Shown in pieces: positions 24,591 through 35,325 of a stretch of 64,000 nt of DNA. The stretch covers positions 164,698,261-164,762,260 of the forward strand of contig CM045758.1 of NCBI GenBank assembly GCA_025200525.1. Reading direction: 5' to 3'. The number at the start of each line of letters is the position of its first letter. Position 1 is the stretch's first letter. The stretch comes from Camellia lanceoleosa. Lineage: Eukaryota > Streptophyta > Magnoliopsida > Ericales > Theaceae. The translations under genes were made by a program, and so were the position numbers. The notes under the pieces are model-generated. The model was not told where the DNA came from, did not search any database, and saw nothing but the letters and a program-made list of their open reading frames with translations.

Positions 24591-25121
24591 TTGTGCCTTC
24601 TATCTTCCTTTGTGAAGAATCAGTTGGATGTGGCGGTTTTATTCTGTTATTTGTGTGTTTTAAGGTCTTGTTTTGAGTACTTTTAACTTTAGTAAGTTCG
24701 TCGAGTTGCATTTAAGTTGTTTTGTTTATCAAATTGTTTTGTTCATCAAGTTGTTTATCGAGTCATTTTGTTGTATGTCGAATTGTTTTGTTGATTATCG
24801 AGTTGTATTACTTTGATTATTTCAGTTGTTGGTCGGTTTGTTACCTGATTCAAACTGTGGTGACAATAACTGTGGTGACAATACAAGTATTCGGTTTTCA
24901 ATGTCAAATTCAATCTCATTTTCATACAATGCGGTGCTCATGATGAAAAATACAACACTTTTTAAAAAATAATTTGGTTTTCATTCTGATCATGGTTGTT
25001 TTCATAAAAAGTGCAATACAAGTTTTTAAAGAAAATAAAAACTCGTCTGAGGCTGTACAATGTGCTAACACTATAAACCAAAAGAAACTAAGCAAAAATA
25101 CAAAAATCAGCGCTATTCGTC
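24591..25121. other. Spacer between 3' region and PMD gene
   Basis: T-rich sequence with repeated TTTTGTT and ATCGAGTTG words (24,700-24,830) and no recognisable gene. It would hold the 3' UTR and polyadenylation site of the antisense PMD transcript. Confidence 0.4.
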
Positions 25122-27922
25122 TCAAGATCTAGAGACCCTCTTCGTCCTCTTCCTCGGCGGAGCGGACTCTACAGCACTGTCTCCATCGACGCCCTTTCTC
25201 GAATCGGATTAGAGTCCCGAGGCAGGAGCCGTCTCCACTCAAGCTCGGCATCCCCACTCTTAGAACCTGAGCCAGCGTCAACGTCTTCGCTCTCTGACAA
25301 CTCTGAATGTTGACTTGCTGCCTCCGTGGTCTCACTAGTCTCAGCGTCATTATCGCTCAGAATAGGCTCTAAAGGGCCATTCTCAGCTCGGGTGCCCCTA
25401 GCTTGGCCTCGGCTATATGCTGGAGTCTGTCTCTCTCTTCCTGCTGCCAGAGGAGGCAATGCTAGTCCTAGTGCTGCTCTTGCTGGTGCACCTAAAAAGA
25501 CAGTTGTCATATGTTAGCCACATTATGTGTATCAAATGTAAGTATGGGGCAGAATGAGTATATGCTAAAGTTAGGTACAGTGTGTGAATACAGTATGAAA
25601 GTGTAGTACTTCGGGTATAGTGTATCAATGCAGTGTGGGGAAGTTCTCAAGACAGTTTCAACATTTCAGTGGAAATTTGATGACTGGGATACAAGAAAAT
25701 CGAAAAAATTACTTGAATGCCGTGGAAACCAAGCAGTTTCTCCCTCCTCAATATCATGTCCTCAAATAAGGCTAGTAGCTCAAGCAGATCCTCGGTGTAT
25801 CCTGGGGGTGCCTGTAAATGCATTGGTGGTGATTAATGTCCAGAACAAACAAATATCAGAAAGAGATGGAAAAACTAAAAATGTGGTACATACTGGAGGT
25901 GCGTCTTGGGCTCTGGTGTATCTATGCCCAGCCACTGCGGGCTCAATCGGGATCTGATAGGCCTCCGCAGTATACCGCCAACATGTGAGTGCAGTAGGCA
26001 GCTCTGGCCACCCGGTACCCTGTCTCGCCTTGGAAGCCCATCTGCTACGGGCTCTGCTTGCCCGGGTCACTCTGTGTCTCGCTCTCGCGGCAGGAGCTCT
26101 CGCTCCCTCACCCCCGCGAACATTGGTCATTGGCGGCATCAAGTGTGTCTGGATAAAGGTCACGTAGTCGCCCTCTACATGGAAATACTCTACCTCCAAT
26201 CCTACCATGAACTAGATCACCTCGTTGGCAGATAGCTTGTTTGTTGCATCCATGGATACTGGTGGCGCCAACGGTATGAACGGAGCAGGTAAGCCCATGG
26301 TTTGGCGCACGAAGCGCTCGCCTAGGAACCAGGCTCGGCAAATTCAGCCCTCAAGAAGGATATAATAGCGAGAAATGCCCCAAGTCGCACGATACTGGGC
26401 TTGAAGCCCTGTCAATATCAAGGCCCAAGGCTACCATGTGATCTGAAATGGAAAGTGAACAGGTTATTAGTTGCTGTCAATTACTAATGTATGAATCAAA
26501 ACAGCTATAAAGTAACAAATGACTATGTTTCGAGTTACCTCGTGCGCTGCTACCATGTTGAAGTACTAAGGGAAAAACGTGAGGGGCTCACGAGTCCTAC
26601 GGTAAAGCTAGCCGTCATATATCCGAGAAAAGGGGACTATCAGTGGAACCTCATCAATAGACTCTGGGGCAAGAGTCGGGAAGTATGCGTATACCCATAG
26701 CTGTGGAGGAAGTGCAGTGATATGTAATCAATATATAGTGTATGAATAGATATAGAAAATGCAAAGCAGAAAGCATATAGTGCATGGGTAGATGTAGAAA
26801 GTGCAAAGCAGAAAGCACATGTGTTGAACTAATATAAAGCAAGAAATGCAAAGCAAAAATGTAAAGTGTGAAGGGTGAACTGAGATGTGTACCTTCCAGG
26901 CTTGCCAGTAGCCTCCAACCAAGTTCCCTCTCAAACGGGAAGAAAAGCTCATATATCCATAGAATGTGGTGAGGCCGACTCCGCCCCAATCACAAAACTG
27001 AACTCAAGGAAGAGTTACCAAAGCACTTAGCAAATACACCCCTACAGTGTTCCACCTATTTGAGAACAAGGTGGTACCGAATATGAACATGAGGAAGCCC
27101 TTGGCATACTGCTCTATCCCCTCTATCGTCTCAGGCTCAGTCACCCTGAACCACTCCTCAAACCAGGTGTATCGCACCATACCTGCCCAGTATATCGGTG
27201 GATAAGCCCTAAGCAGCTCGAGCCATGCTGCCTCCCACTTCCCCATATTAGGATCAAAAGGAATCGGATCACCCCCTACGCCTAAGCCGGTGATCATGGC
27301 AAAGTCATAAGGAGTCATCGTCATCTCCCCTGAGGTGGAAAGGTGGAGAGAGTTGGTGGTGTCCCACCATCTCTCCACTAGTGCTCCAAGAAGTGGACGG
27401 CTCACAGTAACCCGAGTCAAGCTGGAGCAGAAGAGACCGAAGCCTATCTCGTCAATAATGTCACGAACTCCGGTTGGGAGCTCACCATACCAATCTCGAG
27501 CAGTCGTCGCACCATAGCCCCTAAAGGCACGAGACTCACCCTGTGGCAATGCATGAGATGTAATCAGATCAAGGCAATCTATGAGATACAGTCAGATGAA
27601 GGCAATGCAAGAAATATAGACAATTAAATGCAAAAATACATAGAAACAGAGTTTGTACCGCAATGGCAATAACCGATAAACGAGACTCTGGCTCCCTCAA
27701 CAAGAGGTCTTCTGGCACGTCTTTAGTGAAATCAGTAAAACATTTGAAGCCACCGGCAGTGGGCAATATGTTTGTCTGAGGATGATACCTCACTGAATCA
27801 AAAGGCCGCACACTCAACGGTAACAGCTTTGGCTCGACCTCTGGCTCAACCTCGATGTCTACCTCGAAGTCTACTGGGGGAAGCTCGGGAGGAGCCCCAT
27901 CATGGGAAAAATCATCCGCCAT
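25122..27922 (-). pseudogene. Antisense multi-exon plant-mobile-domain (PMD, MAIN-like) gene inside element B
   Basis: Six exons can be read on the minus strand with GT-AG borders: 27,922-27,659 (start MADDFSHDGAPP), 27,540-26,893, 26,700-26,539, 26,442-about 25,890, 25,811-25,713 and 25,491-25,122. Exon 2 carries the PMD core: ARDWYGELPTGVRDIIDEIG, LVERWWDTTNSLHLS, MTPYDFAMITGLGVGGDPI, YAKGFLMFIFGTTLFSNR, and, after a TGA at 27,004, CDWGGVGLTTFYGYM and GGYWQAWK. Exon 3 starts LWVYAYFP and exon 4 holds RAWFLGERFVRQTMG. The tail is acidic, and one frame ends PPRKRTKR, a possible nuclear signal reachable only by a frame change. Stops in exons 2, 3 and 4 make it a pseudogene. PMD proteins are linked to silencing and meristem maintenance in plants; a role here is inference. 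Confidence 0.8.
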
Positions 27923-28274
27923 CTAAAAATAGGTGCGAAATGGGTAAAAAGTGAAGAAAAGTCAAGAAAAGGAGTGAACTTGGAAAAAGTCAAACCTTAG
28001 GAGAGAGAAAATGAAGAAAAAGTCAAAGCCAGGAAAAGTGCGTAGAACTCGAGAGAAACTCGAGGGGAATGAGCCTAGAATGGTGGAAATGAGGACAGAA
28101 TCGTCAAAATCAACTTTCAATTGGTTCAAAGTGAAGAGAACTATGAGGATTTAGCAAATAAAGTTTGTGTGGGGTGTTGGAAAACACGTAAAAGGCTCAA
28201 ATCTAGAGAGGGAAAGCACCTAGGGAAGGAAATAGAGCATTTTCGGATGTCTTGGTGTGTGGAAATGAAGCCCC

Positions 28275-28300
28275 AAGCCTTGTATTTAAAGACCCATGTG
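28275..28300 (-). promoter_or_regulatory. Candidate TATA box for the antisense PMD gene
   Basis: Minus strand TCTTTAAATACAAGG, TATA-like core at 28,283-28,290, about 360 bases upstream of the PMD start codon and conserved in position in element A (1,113-1,122). A GGCC-word cluster lies just upstream at 28,320-28,390. The intervening leader is rich in T and C on the minus strand. Confidence 0.4.
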
Positions 28301-28639
28301 TGAAAAGGCAATTTTGCCTGAATCGCCATTAATGGCGGCAAGAAGGCACCTTGGTGGCCAGACAAAGGCACTAGTGGCGGTGGCTGCGGCTGACCCTCTC
28401 TCGCTTCGGGCGTTTTCAAAGGTCTCCCCTGTGTCCCTGGTTCTGTTTTGTGTTCTTGGATTCCAAGAAGTGAAGGGATTGTTCAGTGTTTGGTTCAGAA
28501 TGTCTCTGTAGAGGCTCAAAATTGCGTTTCCAAGGTACGATGTTCGTTGCTCATCAACATAAGCAAGGTATATCCTTTTAACATATTACAATTCTTCCGA
28601 GAGGTAAATTGGGAGTTGTTCTTGAATTGGTCTTAACGA

Positions 28640-28789
28640 ATACGCTTTGGTTATTGCATAGAATATGAGTTTCTTTGTCGTTGCATGGAACGTGCATTCA
28701 ATTTATACTGTTGCATACAACATGCTATTGCTCTAGCTGCATGGAGTGTGCTTCCGCTCTTGCATTATGCATAGAACATGCAAGCCTTT
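28640..28789. repeat. GCATAGAAYATGC minisatellite, truncated copy
   Basis: Five or so copies of GCATAGAACATGC-like words after the shared CTTCCGAGAGGTAAATTGGG block. It is cut at 28,789 by the LTR start of element C. Confidence 0.75.
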
Positions 28790-29665
28790 TGTAGACACCC
28801 CATTTTTCACTGCCCTTAAGACTTGGGGGCTTTAGGTTGATTATTCGATGGCGAAGGCTATGTTGTGCAAAGGTTCAATTTCTTTGGCAATGAGAGCTTC
28901 AAATCCTAACCTTACACCCCATTTTGGATGAAAACTATTTTGACCAAATTGATCTTAGACCTTAAACACTCTCTTTCAAAATATTTTTGAAAAAAGTTTC
29001 TACGATATTCCGAGGCTCACATTTTGTTAAATATTGCGCTTTTAAATAAACCGAGCAAGGACAAAGTGGAAATAAATGAAAAAGATGTGAACTCTTGAAA
29101 AAAAATCATCAAAACACCTTTTTTAGAGGTTTGGAGTTGAAGAAAATAGGAGGGAAGGGAAGAAAACTAGCTGAAGAGAAGTTAGGCATGAATCTAGTTA
29201 GGATCGAAACTGAACAATCTTCACTAAAAGAGGCATATCTTTTTTCACACTTGGAATTTTGATTTGAGGCTGCCACCATTGGAAAGAATACTTTCGGGGC
29301 TTCAATTTAGACTCAAGAATGACCTGCAAAGGAGTACGGATGAAGGAGATATGCCCATTTGAAGTTGGACCTAGAGAGCAGATTTTTTTGGCCGGCCACT
29401 AGAGGAGTGTGTCAGATGTGAATGGAGCTTGTCGGCCATGTGTTGGCCAAAGGTGCATTTTGTCGGCCACCAGTGATGGCCGGTCGGCCACTAGTGTCCA
29501 AAAGGCAATTTTTGTGCAGATATTTTCCTCTAGCTGTTTGCACAAAATTCCAGTTGTCTATTTTGAGATATTTTCGACCTGAGCTCACATTTTTCTATAT
29601 ATAGAGGACCTTCTCTATTGTTTTCAAGGTTGAAAATTTTGGGAGCCTCTCTCTCTACAATTCAT
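28790..29665 (+). mobile_element. Left LTR of element C, truncated
   Basis: Starts TGTAGACACCCCATTTTTCAC and parallels the LTR at 35,326 (GGCGAAGGCTATGTTGTGCA versus GGTGAAGGCTATGCTATGCA). It contains the GGCC-word cluster (29,390-29,500) and TATA box CTATATATAGAG (29,595). After TCTCTACAATTCATC, near 29,665, it diverges, so about 80 percent of the LTR is deleted. Its left neighbour is the minisatellite of element B with no polypurine tract, as expected for a left LTR of an inserted element. Confidence 0.7.
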
Positions 29666-29989
29666 CGTCGCACCAGGGCCTACCAAGTCTATCGATACTA
29701 GATCGATGAACTTGGGGGATAATATGATTATGTGATCGGGGGACGAACCACCTGCTGATGGCGCTCATTTTACTCCAGATGTAGTGGATAGCACGCAGTG
29801 TTTTGAGCAATTTGAAAATGTTGTTTACTGTACTTTCTGACTTGGGTATTGAGTCAGTTCTATTGTGTTGTATTGAGTTAGTGTTTTTTTATGGAGTCCG
29901 TCTTGTTGTGTCGTAGGTTGGTGCTTTCGAGCGTGTTAACTCGGGCATCACTTTCTTATTTTGTATTTGTCTTTTACACTCTTTTTTTC
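29666..29989. other. Unassigned segment of element C
   Basis: Between the broken left LTR and the pol scraps. I see no conserved motif; it is probably rearranged leader or gag sequence. Confidence 0.3.
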
Positions 29990-30850
29990 GCATCTATTTC
30001 TGCCATGGTGCCAGTTGTGCCAGAAGATTTGAATGAAACGGCAAAGATTTTCACTTACTTTTATGTGCCTTGAAATCATTGCATTGCCCTAAGCTTTTCA
30101 AAACTTTTCAAACACTGATGAAAACAAAGAGGGAGGAATTCCTTGGGATTTGTAAAAATTTGATCAAACTAAGAGAAAGAGAGGCACGCTAAGCCCTTAA
30201 TGAATGAAATCATGTTTGTTAATGTGAGTATTGAGAAGGATCCTGGCTTGATCCAAATTGGTTCTACATTGTCTTTGATGCGAGCGACTAGTCGCTTTAT
30301 TAAAGGATTTCAAAAAATGTTTTGCGTGGTCCTGCGAAGACATGCGTGGAATCGCTCTCGAGAACGTACAGCACAGGATCACTCTCAGCCTCAAGACTCG
30401 ACCCCTTTTACTTTCAAACCTTAAACTTTAATTCAGAATGTTCAACAATCAACCAAAACATAAGGCTTGTATGGCCGGATTAGAAGCAACCCTTGAATTA
30501 GGAGCAAGAAGATCAGATCAAGAAGGTTAGATGTCATCAAAAGAAGCTTGCAAAGCCAGATCAGAAGTAGCCATTGAACTAGGGGCAAAAATGTCAGATA
30601 TGCTCGAAGAGTCAAAGATGAGTCATTTCTCAAGCTAATGAAAACTGGCAAGAAAGCCAAATCCCAGAATCTGAGGGAAAAGCAATTATTGCTGAAAGGA
30701 CAATCGAGTTTCTATCCATAATACTAGGGTCAAATTTTAGATCCTAATTGGATGGACTCCTACATCATCAGCGAACAACAACCATTCTCCTAGATTCAGA
30801 TGACTTAGCTATCCTATGACCAATCAACATGGACAAAGTTAAACTTTTTA
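29990..30850 (+). pseudogene. Three deleted scraps of Tat pol in element C
   Basis: 29,990-30,430 parallels the pre-RT/RT start of element B (GTGAGTATTGAGAAGGATCC; TTTCAAAAAATGTTTTGCGT; GTGGTCCTGCGAAGACATGC). 30,450-30,620 parallels the archaeal RNase H stretch, with a 'GAACTAGGAGCAA'-like segment present twice. 30,640-30,850 parallels the integrase C terminus, ending in the equivalent of QPINMDK. Everything else of gag and pol is gone. No frame stays open, so the element could only have moved with help, before this decay. Confidence 0.7.
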
Positions 30851-32780
30851 TCCTTGAGAGGCTCGCTGGGCCGAAAACCCAGAAGGGTGACATAGGCAAA
30901 AGTTAGAGCAAGAAAAATAAAAAATAAAAAATGAACAAAAAATAAAAAAACAATGAACAGAAAAAGAAAAGAACAAAAGAAATAAAAAATAAATAAATAA
31001 ATAAAAAAACAGAGCTTGCAAGGTTGAAAACCCGAAAGGGCGACTTTGGCAAAAGTTAGAGCGTAAAAGGAGAGTGTCAACACCCGAGTGAACCCCAACC
31101 CGGAACTATGTACAGCCTGATTTCCATGTTTGGGATACGTAGGCAATTTCATCCTGAAGTTCGGCCCCAATCATTTTTAACCTGCTTGGCTCATCCATGT
31201 TGATTGGTTTACCCTTGTTCAACTCGGCTATCCTACCCATGTGCAAATTAGCTCAGCTTCATTCAAAATCGGACTGTCCTATTCTGTTGGAAGATTCAGC
31301 AGCAAGATAATTCAAGTTCAGATCTGAGATTGTGCATCTCAAGATTAGATTCTGTGTTGGTCGAGCAGTGGCCATTTACAAAAACAGTTTTGAGGATTTT
31401 TAGTGAGGCTGACTAATTCTCTCGAAAATTATTCTATTTTTCCAAAACTGGACCATTTCTTAGACCCAAAAAAGGAAAATTTTCAGTGCTCACAACCTGA
31501 CTTGCATGATTTCAAATCAGAAAATTGAACAAGTATGTTAATCTAACTCCTATGTTAGTCAAAATGTGTTTTCGTAGAAAGCCAAAACAAAAAATGGTCA
31601 AAATGATGAATTAGGGGCACAGTTGAGTCGGGTTTTCTGTCTTTTTCCCGTTGTCAACGTATTTGCCAGAAAAGACACCATACTTGCAAGAAAAGGGCAC
31701 AACTAAAGCTAACAGCAGAGGGCCAAAGCTCTTTCATCCACTAAGCAGCGAGGTATCAAACCAAGTGTAAAGCACGAACTGGAAATGGAGCAGGATGTTC
31801 GGTTCCTTCATCCGGATGATCGCACCCAAATTAGCATCTAAACCAAAATGGGGACGTAGAAAAAGTAATGTGTCAGACCAATCAAATATATACCTAGCCA
31901 GTGGGACATGCTGTAACTCACCTCGGTCAAGTTAAGCCAGGGTATCGTCAACCGATGTTAGTTGCAGATCTGCTACACATCTAGTCGCACCACTACCCCT
32001 CCGTGGGAAAGTTCACGAGTTGTGAGCAAAAAAAGGAGAATCTAGTAGAATACTAGGGGCAAGAGCCCACAACTTCCTCCTTATCCATTAACCACCCAGT
32101 GGAGGGATAAAAAAGAAGAGAGATTAAAGAATAGAGAGATGTGTGCTGGGTGGAAAACAATACCCAGAGAAACTGGCTCCTCGTGAACCGAGAGGTCTCT
32201 CGCCATTGGGACATATCCGAGTGTTGTGATTATTGTTTGTTGTTTGTCTCGATTCTTGTTTTGAGTCATTTAGTGTGTTTAGGTTGTTTTACCTTCCTTT
32301 TCTCTTTGTTGAGTCATTTTGACTATGGTCGATCGTAGGCTCAATACTCGGTTAAGAATTTATTTTTCAATTTCAAAAATAAATCGTTTTGTGCTCAGAG
32401 TATTGTGTCATTCTCTACATTTGTACAAAACATGATTCTTTTTTTCATAAACTGTAAGGTTCAACTCAGATCATGTGAGAACAATCGAACCAGAACCTAT
32501 CTGAAACTATATAGGTTCCGGACTACAAAGCAAAAGAAAAGAGGGAAAATTTGAAGCATCTGAGTTTGTTTCAACTTCGGCAAATTTCGAGACTGCATTC
32601 CAGGTGCACCTTCTCAGGCCTCACCTTTCACTAGAGTATGAGTATATCTCGACCCCAAGTTTAAGCTTGCTTCAAGTCAGAATGGCAGTCCAAGTAGCAC
32701 CCGTGGTTTTCACATACAGATGTTACCCTTCACCAATATGAACGGGATGTATCCTTTTTGAGTTAAGCATGATGCAAAGT
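30851..32780 (+). other. 3' region of element C, first part
   Basis: Parallels 22,433 onward of element B: GCTCGCTGGGCCGAAAACCC, A-rich run (30,915-31,010), GGTTGAAAACCCGAAAGGGC, then the conserved block GAACTATGTACAGCCTGATT...GGGATACGTAGGCAAT (31,105-31,150). The antisense PMD gene is absent, apparently deleted around 32,150-32,750. A CCTTCAAGAGGTAAATCGG block at 32,780 re-joins the common order. Confidence 0.65.
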
Positions 32781-32814
32781 CCTTCAAGAGGTAAATCGGA
32801 GGCACCAAAACACA

Positions 32815-33010
32815 TATTTGATTCTCTTTTATTGCGTAGAATATGCTTACACTTCTACTGCATGCGTGCCATTCATCGTTTATGATTCATGCATAGAATA
32901 TGCCTACTTTCAATTCTGCATAGAATATGCTTATACTCATGCATAAAACATGCTTTCAATGAACATCCTGCATCGGTTGTTTATCTTGCATGCAACATGC
33001 ATTGTCAATG
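32815..33010. repeat. GCATAGAATATGC minisatellite, element C
   Basis: About eight copies of GCATAGAATATGCTTA-like words, in the same place relative to the AAGAGGTAAATCGG block as in elements A and B. Confidence 0.75.
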
Positions 33011-33059
33011 TGTTGCATTGTGAACCAATAATCTCACTTCTGTGCATCTATCGCACAAT

Positions 33060-34050
33060 AATCTTACTTAGTACATTTATCATACAATCACTCACTTTAC
33101 TCGCACTATTTTGTCCATTTGCTTTGTTCGCACTATTTTGTGCACCTTGTATCACACTCGCACTATTTAGTGCAATTTACACTCACGCTTTCTTGCGTAT
33201 CGTACTATCTTGTGTATTTCATTACATGCTCTCATCTTGCATAAAAAATGCTCGTATCTTTTGCATAGAACATGCCTCGCGCTATTTTGCGCACCTTACA
33301 TGCACTTGTTTGTGCATTGCATCACGCTATTTTGCACACCTTACCTGCACTTGTTTGTCCATTGCATCACACTATTTTGCACACCTTACCTGCACTTGTT
33401 TGTGTATTGCGTCGCACTATTTTGCGCTCCTTACTTGCACTTGTTTGTGCATTGTATCGCACTATTTTGTGCATTCACCCTGTATCGCACTGTCTTGTGC
33501 ACCTTGCATTGCACTATCTCGTGCATTCACCTTTGTATTGCACTATCTTGTTCACACTTACATCGCACTGTTTTGTGCATTTAACCCATATCGCACTATT
33601 TTGTGCACCTTGCATCGCACTATCTTGTGCACACTATATCACACCATCTTGTGCACCCTGCATCGCACTATCCTGTGCAAACTTGTATCGCACTATGTTG
33701 TGCACCCTGTATCGCACTATCTTATGCAAACTTGTATCGCATTGTTTTGTGCACCCTGTATCGCACTGTTCTATGCACTTTGCATTGCACTGTCTTCTGC
33801 ATTCACCCCTGTATCGCACTATCTTGCGCATCCTTTGTTCGCGCTATCTTGCGTATCCTCTGCATCACACTGTCTTGTGCATTTCACATTACATCGCACT
33901 ATCTTGTGCACCCCGTATCGCACTTTTTTGTGCATTGCCTTTTGTATAGCACTATTTTGTGCATTCATTCACCCTCACTCGTGCTGTCTTGTGCACTTGT
34001 AAAGCATTATTTTGTGCATATGCTCGCACTATCTTGTGCACTCTCTGGTC
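33060..34050. repeat. 24-28 bp tandem array TCGCACTATCTTGTGCA, element C
   Basis: Roughly 35 head-to-tail copies of a 24-28 base unit of the type TCGCACTATCTTGTGCACCC plus TGTA. Each has a GCAC...GTGC inverted core. Long ORFs across it on both strands (Cys/Leu/His-rich) are products of the repeat. The array takes the position held by the 50-bp satellite in element A. Confidence 0.9.
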
Positions 34051-35325
34051 TAGGAGACCTTAAATCCTCTAAAAGTGCAATTCCTTTGGTGTTTGTCGTG
34101 GCCGAACGAATTTCAGTGGTCTGATATAGCCACCTACCTGTGTTTGCAGTGAGTTCCTAAGAGATCAACTGAGACAGTGAAAACTAGAGTTCGAATGGCT
34201 GATGCCTAGAATGCAAAGGTTTAGAATTTTTGAGACTAAAGTCTGGTTTAAATACCTAGGGGTGTATCCTCGGCTTGAAATCTGTATGGCAGCCCCATAG
34301 GTTCAGGTAACGTGTATGTGCCTCAATTCTGGATACTGAACCAACTTAGTCTATCACCCTATTGGAGAATAGAGAAAGTTGCGAACAAAGCCAGGGAGAA
34401 AAGTGGTACTTGTAGTTTGGAAATGCAAGATGTAGAAGAGAAAGATCCAACGCAGCATGAGGTGAGTCATTGCCAATTGCCCCTGTAAGGTACTTCCATT
34501 TTCTAGCTGCTACATCATATCTACATCATCTATTACATCTATTGCATTACATATAGCATTTATCGCATGCATCTCCTGTATTATCCATTTTATCGCCTGC
34601 ATCCTTTCCATGTTAAGCTTAGTTTGGCACGTGCTTATACTTTTCACGTTAAAGCATGGTTCTGTGGTAATGTGTACGCACCTATTCCACTAAAAGAATT
34701 GTGGTATGAGGGTTTCGGCACCTTTTCTGTGTTAGACGTGGTCTGTTTTGTGTCCATACCTTTTCTAGGTAAAATGTGGTTCAGCTTGCGTCCCCTATTC
34801 ACTGCATCCATTGCATCTATTGCAGTGTACTTTATCATGTTGCATTCAGCATGTAGGATCACGATCTTTCCTCAGCAGATCATTCCTTACTCATATTATC
34901 CTACCCAATTACTTGTATTCTTTCTGCGAAACACATAGTTCTGCATGTGCATGCACCTATTCCGCAAGAATTATGGTTAGAATGCTCCGGCACCTTTTCT
35001 GTGTTGATCGTAGTTTGATGTTGCATTTCCATCCCTTTATGATATTTATGTGGTTTTGCACTACTTGTGGTTTGATTATTGCATCGCATTGTATATTATT
35101 TTCATTGTTTTGTTGCATTGTGTATCATTTTGCATCCTGCCCCCTAAACTACGCTGGTTTGATTCGTTGCAAAGGGATACGTAGATGACCCTTGGGTTCA
35201 ACCGACTGCATTTGCATTTTGTTTGTTTGTCCAAGTCTTCGGTCTTGTCAAAATGGGTCGTCTCTGGGCTTTGACATTCACTCACGTCATTTCATGACTT
35301 TCGAGCTCTATCAAAGAGGGGCAAC
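34051..35325 (+). other. 3' end of element C with polypurine tract
   Basis: Non-coding. Includes several CATTGCATC words (34,520-34,570, 34,800) and two GTGCTTATACxTTTCACGTTAAA / CCTTTTCTGTGTTxGA blocks (34,630-34,760 and 34,990-35,040). The second copy of the conserved block, AAACTACGCTGG...GGGATACGTAGATGAC, is at 35,143-35,190. AAAGAGGGGCAAC at 35,313-35,325 abuts the LTR. Confidence 0.65.

Larger units (their letters stand above)
11381..28789 (+). mobile_element. Tat/Ogre-like Ty3/gypsy element B (left LTR plus interior; right LTR lost)
   Basis: LTR (11,381-15,258), truncated leader, gag, protease, RT, RNase H, plant archaeal-type RNase H and integrase (to 22,432), then a 6.3 kb 3' region with an antisense PMD gene. 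The order PR-RT-RH-aRNH-INT, no chromodomain and an antisense ORF after pol are traits of the Tat lineage. The 3' end is cut at 28,789 by the LTR of element C, directly inside the GCATAGAA minisatellite, without polypurine tract. About 10 in-frame stops and two frameshifts make it dead. Confidence 0.8.

Noticed and set aside
32950..34124. Long ORFs (up to 350 codons) rich in Cys, Leu and His
   Set aside because: They are translations of the 24-28 base tandem array; all frames stay open because the unit lacks stops in phase.
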